In this document: positions 8,276 through 14,879 of the stretch, piece after piece
Layout of the letters: every line of letters begins with the position of its first letter
How positions within the stretch are numbered: the first letter of the stretch is position 1
Assembly: GCA_944351765.1 (NCBI GenBank)
Contig: CALVPR010000007.1
Coordinates: 1-45,631 of the forward strand
DNA: 45,631 nucleotides
Reading direction: 5' to 3'
From: an uncultured Bacilli bacterium
GTDB lineage: Bacteria > Bacillota_I > Bacilli_A > RF39 > UBA660
Notes under the pieces: generated by a model
The model's input: the letters and a program-made list of their open reading frames with translations, nothing else
Told to the model about the DNA's origin: nothing
The model's database searches: none
Position numbers and translations under genes: made by a program

Positions 8276-8581
8276 ATGTATAATAATTTAATAAAAAGAA
8301 GAATAGAATTAGGAATAAAGAGAAATGATATGGCTAGAATACTAGGGTATAGTTTGTCTCATTACTCAAACATTGAAAATGGGATAAAAGCATTACATAT
8401 AAGAGAATTATATAAACTATCTTATATATTAAATGTTGATGATATGTATATTACAGGTTTAATAGATGAACCTATACCATTAAATAAGTATAAAAGAGAA
8501 TGTATTAAAAAACATTATAATTTAGACGATAATGCTATTAAAAAACTATATGGAAAAGATGTATATGATATCACAAAATAA
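8276..8581 (+). CDS. Small XRE/Cro-type helix-turn-helix regulator
   Basis: The protein has 101 residues. A helix-turn-helix domain covers about residues 3-60: LIKRRIELGIKRNDMARILGY, then SLSHYSNIENG as recognition helix, then LYKLSYILNVDD. The C-terminal 40 residues are charged, with no known effector domain. It is the only plus-strand gene in the first 25 kb. No good Shine-Dalgarno precedes the ATG, so the transcript may be nearly leaderless. It stands where the first half of the reverse transcriptase would be, and palindromic TAGAATAA sites precede it. It may control itself and the neighbouring minus-strand genes. Confidence 0.8.
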   Translation: MYNNLIKRRIELGIKRNDMARILGYSLSHYSNIENGIKALHIRELYKLSYILNVDDMYITGLIDEPIPLNKYKRECIKKHYNLDDNAIKKLYGKDVYDITK

Positions 8582-8594
8582 TTTCTAATTCTAA

Positions 8595-8630
8595 AAACCA
8601 ATGTACTTTAAAAGCACATTGGTTTCTTTT
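8595..8630. terminator. Bidirectional terminator hairpin
   Basis: The arms aaaccaatgt and acattggttt pair around a short A/T loop, with T-runs on both sides (ttctttt on plus, tttttag on minus). It closes the XRE gene and can also end the transcript of the surface protein. Confidence 0.7.
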
Positions 8631-8642
8631 CCACAAGGCTTA

Positions 8643-8706
8643 CCTAGAGAAACATAAATGTTTCCCTAGGATGAGGAATAGAAGACTTACGCCTTCTATA
8701 TTCCTC
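8643..8706. other. Two tandem hairpins just after the variable region
   Basis: Hairpin one, 8673-8706, pairs gaggaatagaag with cttctatattcctc (12-bp stem, 2-nt bulge, 8-nt loop). It lies 14 bp past the stop codon of the surface protein. Hairpin two, 8643-8670, pairs cctagagaaacat with atgtttccctagg (13 bp, one mismatch, 2-nt loop) and has no T-run on either strand. The first could serve as a plus-strand terminator because TTTTTT follows it. Both also fit the place where DGR targets carry a structure needed for homing. Confidence 0.55.
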
Positions 8707-8720
8707 TTTTTTGTTTATTG

Positions 8721-10055
8721 TTAATTTAAAGTAAACGGATTTCCAAAAGTCCCATCTCCACCAGTAATTTCTACTGTTGATGCTAGATAAAGGACTGGGG
8801 AAGCGGAGTAGTTGGAGTTGTTCGCGCTGAAGCTGTAAACGACACCTGTCGTGTTCACATAAAAGACGAGATTCGAGAGACTGGAGAGCGGAGTAATGGT
8901 CCACTGGTATAAACTAGAATTATATAAATAATCATTATTTTTACAATCACTATAACTGGAACTATCCCAACTAAATAATTCTTTTGCTAAACAAGATGCT
9001 CTATTTGTGATTGTTCCACCACTTGTGGCATATCCATAGTCTGATAGATACATTAATCCTATTTTACCTACCCAATATGTCGGACGGCCACTATATACTG
9101 TTGTTCCTCTTTCATAACCATAAAAGTGACTAGCAAGTCCATCAGATGAACTTGCATAGGTTGCGGTTCCACCTAGATTCCAATAAGTGTCTCCTATAAG
9201 GCTTTGAGATATAGAATCCAAACTATTATAATAGTCTCCATTCAAGTAAGTTTGTAATGAAGCAGATGTCCAGTTATTTGTATTAGCGCTATCCCATGCC
9301 ATTTTACCTAACGACTCATTTCTTATTATTTTAAGTCTTTTTTCTAATTGACCATTCTCACTAGACTTTACATCAAATACTCCGATTATTCTCCATAATT
9401 CATTATTAAATGATACATAGTTATTAGGATCTGCTCCCATATATCTTACATTACCATCAGGGTCATCATTATTCATTGTAGTGGGATTACTTGCGAGTAA
9501 TGATTCTATATAATCTGCCCCAGTTACATACTCACTTCCTACCCCATCAGTTACTATCTTGGCACTAAAACTCTTCCCTATTTCTGTATTTGGTGTATCT
9601 ATACTTAACCATATTCTAACTGACATAGTTACTGAATCACTAGGGTTTAATGTTAAATCACTTGCTATTAATCCATTACTTAAACTAGATAAAGTAACAG
9701 GACTATTATCATCTAATTTTACTTTTATATAAGCAGGATTTATTTGATTACTAGTGGTAGTAGACAATAATTTTAAATCAAATGTATATGTTAAATTACC
9801 TGTGTTAGTTACTTTAAAAGTATACGGTGTTAATGCACTACCTTCTTCATCTGTCATAGGTAGAGTATTACTTAATGTTAAAGCTGTACCTTCTTCTACT
9901 GTTACATCAAGTATTCCTGAAGTATAACTTTCGGTATTATCTAATGTATTTACTTTCATAAATAATGCATAAGTTGTTGATAACATTATTGATAATACTA
10001 ATAATATTGATAATACTGTAATTATTGCTTTTTTGTTTGTAAATATCTTTTTCAT
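8721..10055 (-). CDS. SipW/TasA-type secreted protein with DGR-like variable C-terminus
   Basis: The ATG at 10055 (444 residues) is chosen over one six bases upstream, because AGGA lies six bases before it. A SipW-type signal segment (lysines, hydrophobic run, then TTYALF) leads into a CalY/TasA-like beta domain (GILDVTVEEG; FKVTNTGNLTYTFDL) to about residue 175. A second domain opens with YVSFNNELWRIIGVF and ends in PVLYLASTVEITGGDG. This resembles lectin-like ligand-binding domains that retroelements diversify. Codons 390-419 are mostly NNC and GC-rich, unlike the rest of the gene (see 8799-8888). A -35/-10 pair lies upstream, and a reverse transcriptase remnant downstream. The secretion call is firm, the DGR target call likely; the ligand is unknown. 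Confidence 0.8.
   Translation of the reverse strand: MKKIFTNKKAIITVLSILLVLSIMLSTTYALFMKVNTLDNTESYTSGILDVTVEEGTALTLSNTLPMTDEEGSALTPYTFKVTNTGNLTYTFDLKLLSTTTSNQINPAYIKVKLDDNSPVTLSSLSNGLIASDLTLNPSDSVTMSVRIWLSIDTPNTEIGKSFSAKIVTDGVGSEYVTGADYIESLLASNPTTMNNDDPDGNVRYMGADPNNYVSFNNELWRIIGVFDVKSSENGQLEKRLKIIRNESLGKMAWDSANTNNWTSASLQTYLNGDYYNSLDSISQSLIGDTYWNLGGTATYASSSDGLASHFYGYERGTTVYSGRPTYWVGKIGLMYLSDYGYATSGGTITNRASCLAKELFSWDSSSYSDCKNNDYLYNSSLYQWTITPLSSLSNLVFYVNTTGVVYSFSANNSNYSASPVLYLASTVEITGGDGTFGNPFTLN
8799..8888 (-). other. Candidate DGR variable region (VR)
   Basis: Thirty consecutive codons contain 45 G/C of 90 bases, while the flanking gene and the window are about half that. Eighteen of the 30 codons end in C as NNC (CTC, TCC, GTC, AAC, TAC, AGC, TTC). 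These are the products expected when AAC codons of a template repeat are randomised at their adenines. The residues are mainly Ser, Asn, Leu, Val, Tyr, Phe and Ala. Both flanks (NSSLYQW before, PVLYL after) return to A/T-ending codons. No matching template repeat is visible in the window. Confidence 0.7.
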
Positions 10056-10085
10056 ATACATTCCTACTTTCTATTCTCTATTAAT

Positions 10086-10114
10086 ATATTAACACAAATA
10101 ATTACTTTCTACAA
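10086..10114 (-). promoter_or_regulatory. Predicted promoter of the surface protein
   Basis: On the minus strand TTGTAG and TAATAT are separated by 17 bp, directly after the holA stop codon and about 30 nt before the start codon. Confidence 0.5.
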
Positions 10115-10115
10115 G

Positions 10116-11030
10116 TTATATATCTTTATTTATTAAAAATAATTCAAGTCCTAAAGTTTTATCTATATTACCTGTTTTTATATCTTTATCTAAATTAGCT
10201 AATTTATATATATATTTAATTAAATCACTTTCTGTATAATAATAACTATTTTGAATAGCTAATTTTACTCTATAAGGGTGAACATTCAATATGCTTGCTA
10301 TATCATTATTATTTTTACCAATATTATATAATTTCTTTACTTGATATAGTAAAGTAAATTGATTACCTAATAATCCTATTATATATATTGGTTCATAATT
10401 CTTTTCCATAAATTTATTATATAATTTTAAAGATCTATCTATATTTCTATTAATAACACTATCAGTTAAAGCAAATATATCATCTTCAATATTACTTATT
10501 ACCAAGTCATCTATATCATTATTAGTTATATTTTTATCTTCTAATTTATATAACATTAATTTATCTAATTCATTTTTTATATTATCTAAATCATCATTTA
10601 CTTTACTAAGAAAATAATTTATATCTATTTTATAATCTTTTATATATTCTTTTATATAAGATCTAATATAATTATTATCATTAGATACATCTTCAACAGT
10701 TCCATATTTAGTTATTAATTTATATAGTTTTCTTCTAGTATCTATTTTATCATTAGATACAAATACTAAATAACTATTAGTATTATAATTTTTTAAATAA
10801 TCTTCTAATTTATCTATATCTAGTTCTTCTTTAAAAGTAGTATTTATAATAATTAATTTAGTGTCCCCGAATAAACTAATCATTGAAGCTTCTTCAATTA
10901 TATTATCTAAATTATCTTCTAAATCGTATTTAATAATATTATTTTCAACAATATTATATTTATCTACAATATTATTTATTTTATTATTAATAATAGTTTT
11001 GTTATTACCATAAAACAAATATAAATTCAT
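10116..11030 (-). CDS. holA: DNA polymerase III subunit delta HolA
   Basis: The delta subunit opens the beta sliding clamp as part of the clamp loader. The 304-residue protein starts NLYLFYGNN, has the short delta-type first domain (lacking a working Walker A), the SLFGDTKLIII strand, a middle with DLDNIKNELDKLMLY, and the C-terminal collar segment with VHPYRVKLAIQNSYYY. This is the usual HolA layout, slightly short. ATG at 11030 is chosen; GTG at 11039 is in frame but lies inside the RBS region. It overlaps the upstream KilA-N gene's end closely, so they are co-transcribed, an unusual neighbour for a core replication gene. Confidence 0.85.
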   Translation of the reverse strand: MNLYLFYGNNKTIINNKINNIVDKYNIVENNIIKYDLEDNLDNIIEEASMISLFGDTKLIIINTTFKEELDIDKLEDYLKNYNTNSYLVFVSNDKIDTRRKLYKLITKYGTVEDVSNDNNYIRSYIKEYIKDYKIDINYFLSKVNDDLDNIKNELDKLMLYKLEDKNITNNDIDDLVISNIEDDIFALTDSVINRNIDRSLKLYNKFMEKNYEPIYIIGLLGNQFTLLYQVKKLYNIGKNNNDIASILNVHPYRVKLAIQNSYYYTESDLIKYIYKLANLDKDIKTGNIDKTLGLELFLINKDI

Positions 11031-11035
11031 AATTA

Positions 11036-11929
11036 TCACTCTCTAAAATCTATCTGCTTTGAATCATAATTAATATTATTTTCTAATGATTCAAGTCCTT
11101 TTATATTTTTATTATTTTTTAAAATTTTTATTTGTTCTTTAGCAGTTTCATTTAATATAGTTAATCTATCTTTTTGAGATATTTTACTTTTAATTAATTG
11201 TGCATTTATATTTTCAAGATTATTTAAAATTAATAAATGAAGTATATCAGTATAATCTCTAATATTTCCTTTTTCTGCAAGAATTGGATTATTATCTCTC
11301 CATTCTTTTGCAGTCATTCCAAACAATGCAACATTTAATACATCTGCTTCTTCAGCATATACAAAATTCTTTTGCTTTTCTGTTAAATTCGGTATAATAT
11401 TATTTTTTATAGCATCTGTATGTATTAAATAATTAGCTTTTGCTAACATTCGATTAGCATGCCATTCTAAATTTTGTTGATATGCCTCATTTTGTTTTAA
11501 TCTCTCAAATTCTTTTATCAGGTACATTTTAAATTCTGGTGAAAGCCAACTTGCAAATTCAAATGCAATATCAGGATGTGCATATGTTCCTTTACTATAT
11601 TTACCACTGCTTGGTATAATACCAATTGCATTAAATTCTTTTTTCCATCTATTTGGTGTCATAGTAAATCTGTTATATGGCGCTTCATCAATTTTAATTC
11701 TGCGTGATTCCACAGAATTAAAATTTTCATTATTTAGTTCTTCCCATAACGAATAAAAGGCAAAAGAATTTTTATTTGACATCCAATTTCTAATAACACC
11801 AGACGGATCATTAGCATTTGCATATTTTGCTAAATCAGTTATAGAAATATAATCTACATTCCCTACTCGCATAACTCCAATTTTATTATTAACTACATTA
11901 ATTTCTGTCTTTATTACTTCTTTATTCAC
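11036..11929 (-). CDS. KilA-N domain DNA-binding protein
   Basis: The KilA-N domain, a DNA-binding module common in phages and large DNA viruses but also found in bacterial accessory regions, covers about residues 10-135. It runs YISITDLAKYANANDPSG, IRNWMSNKNSFAFYSLWEEL, then KGTYAHPDIAFEFASWLSPEFKMYL. The remaining 160 residues are mostly helical. GTG at 11929 is preferred since AGAGGG lies eight bases before it; an earlier GTG at 11938 abuts the RBS. The stop is TGA, overlapping the holA start area. The regulatory target is unknown. It suggests phage-derived content within this inserted region. Confidence 0.8.
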   Translation of the reverse strand: MNKEVIKTEINVVNNKIGVMRVGNVDYISITDLAKYANANDPSGVIRNWMSNKNSFAFYSLWEELNNENFNSVESRRIKIDEAPYNRFTMTPNRWKKEFNAIGIIPSSGKYSKGTYAHPDIAFEFASWLSPEFKMYLIKEFERLKQNEAYQQNLEWHANRMLAKANYLIHTDAIKNNIIPNLTEKQKNFVYAEEADVLNVALFGMTAKEWRDNNPILAEKGNIRDYTDILHLLILNNLENINAQLIKSKISQKDRLTILNETAKEQIKILKNNKNIKGLESLENNINYDSKQIDFRE

Positions 11930-11982
11930 CAAATTCACCCTCTTAATATAAATTTACCATATACAATATACCACTTTAATAT

Positions 11983-12873
11983 TTATTTATCTTCTTCTAC
12001 TACATTACATGTATATGTATAATAAGCCATTCTTTCTAATACTTCATCGTAATTAGTAGGCTCAAAATATTCTGTTTCTGTTTTAGCATGTTCAATAATA
12101 GTAAAAGTATTATTAACATCATCATTTACATATTCTATTTCTGAACTACTTACTAATGGTTCATACTTATAATATAACCCTAATTGTTTGTATTCCGTAT
12201 AAGAATTACTATCATTAAATGTATATTTAATATTCACTGTTCTTGTTAATAATTTTTTTTCAGAATTAAAAATAAAAGTATCATTTCTATCTTCACTTGC
12301 ATTTATATCTTCTAATACATCATTTTTATTACAAATAACAGTTATTGTTTCTTCTTTAAATAACTCATCTTTATTTACAAAATAAAAGATAACCACTACT
12401 AATAACGCTAAAGAAAAACCTCTTATTAATATTTTAGTAGAAGAAGATATTAAAGGTTTTAATAAAGATGGATCATCTTTCTTTTTAGGTATTAATTTTT
12501 TTGTTAACGTGTTTATTACTTCATCTTTTACTGTAATTGTATTAGAAGAAATTATCTCTGCTTTATTAAGACTACTTATATCTAACATTTCATAATTAGT
12601 ATTTTCTTTATCATTATAAATATTCCAAGTAAACTCTTTTACCATTTCTTCTACTTTACTTACTTCTTTAACATTTAAAAGAACTAAAGTATCCCCTTTA
12701 AAATGTGTACTAGCATAATGTAATACATCATTAGTTATATCATTATTATCTTTATATATGGCATAAATATTTCCATATTTTAAATCTTTAAACACTGCAT
12801 ATACATATAATGTATGTATTTCTTTATCTATCTTTTTTTCTAAATCTATTACTTTTAGTTCTTTTCCTTTCAT
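11983..12873 (-). CDS. Unknown membrane-anchored protein, single central membrane helix
   Basis: I do not recognise this 296-residue protein. An N-terminal cytoplasmic domain of about 145 residues (starting GKELKVIDLEKK) precedes one hydrophobic helix (ILIRGFSLALLVVVIFYFV). An extracytoplasmic domain of about 120 residues follows, rich in Thr, Ser, Asp and Glu. This inside-helix-outside layout resembles anti-sigma factors or signalling adaptors, but no family motif is visible. The RBS is GATGGTGG. The next gene on the same strand ends 18 bp upstream and is also membrane-anchored, so the pair is likely one unit. Confidence 0.7.
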   Translation of the reverse strand: MKGKELKVIDLEKKIDKEIHTLYVYAVFKDLKYGNIYAIYKDNNDITNDVLHYASTHFKGDTLVLLNVKEVSKVEEMVKEFTWNIYNDKENTNYEMLDISSLNKAEIISSNTITVKDEVINTLTKKLIPKKKDDPSLLKPLISSSTKILIRGFSLALLVVVIFYFVNKDELFKEETITVICNKNDVLEDINASEDRNDTFIFNSEKKLLTRTVNIKYTFNDSNSYTEYKQLGLYYKYEPLVSSSEIEYVNDDVNNTFTIIEHAKTETEYFEPTNYDEVLERMAYYTYTCNVVEEDK

Positions 12874-12891
12874 AAAACCACCATCTTTATT

Positions 12892-13548
12892 CTATTTAAA
12901 ACTATTACTATTAGTATCAAATTCATATATATTATTATTTATATTTATTTCAATAATATTATTTTTAAAGGCAATATTTATATTTTTATTATAATTAATA
13001 TCTAAAGTACTATCTAATTTACTTTCTAAATTAGTAGATAATACATCTAACTTATTTTCTTTTATAGTTATAATATTACCTTCTATATATTCAATATAGT
13101 CATTATCTATATCCAATTTAATATTATTATCAATATCAATTATACCATATTTATTATTATTTTTTATAATTATATAATTAACTATTTCATTATCTTTTAT
13201 AATTTGATATTCTTCATAATCATTAATTATTTCTCCATTTATATAATCATAATATAAATAATTACCATTATCATTTATTATAATATATTTATCTATTACA
13301 TATTGGTAAGTTGGAATATTAGCATTATAATCATATTTATATACTGATAATAATGTACTTTGATCTTTTATATTATTAATATCATCTGTTGTACAAAAAT
13401 TATTATTACATTTATAAAAGTATAAATATTTATAAAATGTATTATCTTCATATTTTACTTTATATTCTATTACTAAAAGTAATATTATTAATAAAATAAC
13501 AAAAATCCCTGTTACCCATATATAACTTAATTTAAACTTACTTTGCAT
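12892..13548 (-). CDS. Unknown secreted or anchored protein with WG-like repeats
   Basis: The protein has 218 residues. A hydrophobic N-terminal helix (IWVTGIFVILLIILLLVI, about residues 10-27) acts as an uncleaved anchor. The outside part is Tyr-, Asn- and Ile-rich with repeats such as NDNGNYLYYDYINGEII and NNNKYGIIDIDNNIKL. These resemble WG/beta-propeller repeats but lack the usual Trp. Two Cys lie near residue 50 (CNNNFC). AAGGAG precedes the ATG. It probably forms an operon with the gene at 11983-12873. No function is recognised. Confidence 0.7.
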   Translation of the reverse strand: MQSKFKLSYIWVTGIFVILLIILLLVIEYKVKYEDNTFYKYLYFYKCNNNFCTTDDINNIKDQSTLLSVYKYDYNANIPTYQYVIDKYIIINDNGNYLYYDYINGEIINDYEEYQIIKDNEIVNYIIIKNNNKYGIIDIDNNIKLDIDNDYIEYIEGNIITIKENKLDVLSTNLESKLDSTLDINYNKNINIAFKNNIIEININNNIYEFDTNSNSFK

Positions 13549-13566
13549 ATTTACTCCTTATATTTT

Positions 13567-14775
13567 TTATAGTATATCTTTGTTTAATAAGAAATCTATT
13601 AAATTTAAATGAATAATACCATTTCGTGATAAATCAACTTTATCAAGAGAAATAATATATTTAGGATAATTATCTTCAATTGACTTAAATGCTCCAAATT
13701 CTCTTTCAATAGTATTATCATTACCTTTCATTTCATAAGTTACTTGAATATATTTAATATTACCATCTTTTTTAGCTAAAAAATCTATTTCGCCATTTTT
13801 CGTTTTACCTATATATACTTCATAATTTCTATTTATTAATTCATTATAAACTATATTTTCTAAAACAACATAACTTTTAAATTCAGGATTATTATTTTTT
13901 ATTTGTGCTATTCCTAAATCAGTAGCATAATACTTATTTAATGTCTTTAATACACCTTTACCAGAAATATCATATCTATATACTTTTTTTAATATTAATG
14001 CTTTACATAAAGCATCAATATAGTTATATAATGTTTCATTTGATATTTTTTTATTTTCTTTATCTAAATATTTTACAATACTATCAGCAGAAAATTCACG
14101 ACCAGTAGTTTCAATTAAATATTGTAATATCATATCAAATAATACTGTATCTTTTAAATTAAGTCTCTTTACAACATCTCTTAAAATAATTGAATCATAT
14201 ACACTATGAAGATAATTTTTTATATCTATCTCATTTATAAATTCACATCTATTAGGAAGTCCACCCCATTTAGCATAATCCCAAAAAGTCTCTAAATCTT
14301 TTCCATCTTTATTGATTAGTAAAACATATTCTTTATAAGATAATGGATTAATATTAAATAAAACATATCTTCCTGATAAGACTGATGATAATTCATCTGA
14401 TAACATTTTACTATTTGATCCAGTTAAAAAGATACTTATATTTTTTATAGAAGCCCTAAGTGAATTAACTACTTTTTCAAAATTATCAACATTTTGTATT
14501 TCATCTAAAAATAAATAGTATATTTTTTCATCCTTAATTTTATCCTTTACATATTTATTAAGTTTTCTATAATCTAATAATTCTTCAAATTCAATGAATT
14601 CAAAATTAATAAATATTACATGTTCATCATCTATTTTTTTCTTTTCTTTTAGTTCTTCAATTATTTGGTTTAAAATAACTGATTTACCACATCTTCTTAT
14701 TCCTACTAATATTTTTATTAAATCGGAATCATAAAATCCTCTTATTTTAGATAAATAGTCTTCTCTTAATAACAT
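13567..14775 (-). CDS. AAA ATPase with DUF4143-type C-terminal domain (paralog 3)
   Basis: This is a 402-residue relative of the proteins at 2166-3365 and 5123-6313 but more divergent. It has Walker A GIRRCGKSVIL near residue 25, Walker B LFLDEIQ, and the sensor segment LTGSNSKMLSDELSSVLSG. The C-terminus has NGEIDFLAKKDG followed by YIQVTYE, so the nuclease-type E-x-K is Q-V-T. The ATG at 14775 follows AGAGGTGAT; an earlier in-frame ATG at 14802 lies in the promoter. A consensus-like promoter and an 11-bp inverted repeat precede it. The family's role is unknown. Confidence 0.85.
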   Translation of the reverse strand: MLLREDYLSKIRGFYDSDLIKILVGIRRCGKSVILNQIIEELKEKKKIDDEHVIFINFEFIEFEELLDYRKLNKYVKDKIKDEKIYYLFLDEIQNVDNFEKVVNSLRASIKNISIFLTGSNSKMLSDELSSVLSGRYVLFNINPLSYKEYVLLINKDGKDLETFWDYAKWGGLPNRCEFINEIDIKNYLHSVYDSIILRDVVKRLNLKDTVLFDMILQYLIETTGREFSADSIVKYLDKENKKISNETLYNYIDALCKALILKKVYRYDISGKGVLKTLNKYYATDLGIAQIKNNNPEFKSYVVLENIVYNELINRNYEVYIGKTKNGEIDFLAKKDGNIKYIQVTYEMKGNDNTIEREFGAFKSIEDNYPKYIISLDKVDLSRNGIIHLNLIDFLLNKDIL

Positions 14776-14793
14776 AGTAATCACCTCTATTAC

Positions 14794-14822
14794 ATTATAC
14801 ATTATTTGATAATAATTGTAAA
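14794..14822 (-). promoter_or_regulatory. Predicted sigma-A promoter of ATPase paralog 3
   Basis: On the minus strand TTTACA, 17 bp and TATAAT, with the RBS AGAGGTGA close after. Its -35 touches the arm of the hairpin at 14820-14849. Confidence 0.65.
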
Positions 14823-14849
14823 GTTATTACGGTAGATAGTAATAACTTT
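14820..14849 (-). terminator. 11-bp hairpin after the P-type ATPase
   Basis: Perfect arms aaagttattac and gtaataacttt surround an 8-nt loop, about 30 nt beyond the P-type ATPase stop. The downstream T-run is weak, so it may act as terminator, as operator for the adjacent promoter, or both. Confidence 0.5.
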
Positions 14850-14879
14850 TATTTTTTGATAATTATTACAGATAAACAT

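Noticed and set aside
8581-8720. Possible template repeat (TR) between the variable gene and the RT
   Set aside because: I compared by eye the conserved flank of the variable region (around GGTGGAGATGGG) with this gap and with 7722-8275. Only hairpins and unrelated sequence were found.
8644-8904. 86-codon frame on the minus strand over the variable region
   Set aside because: It is the shadow of the surface-protein gene in another frame; the GC-rich variable region removes stops and makes it open. No RBS.
11036-11038. UGA read as tryptophan (Mycoplasma-type code)
   Set aside because: TGA ends this gene right at the next gene's start region, and all conserved Trp residues inspected (RseP, KilA-N, MBOAT) use TGG.
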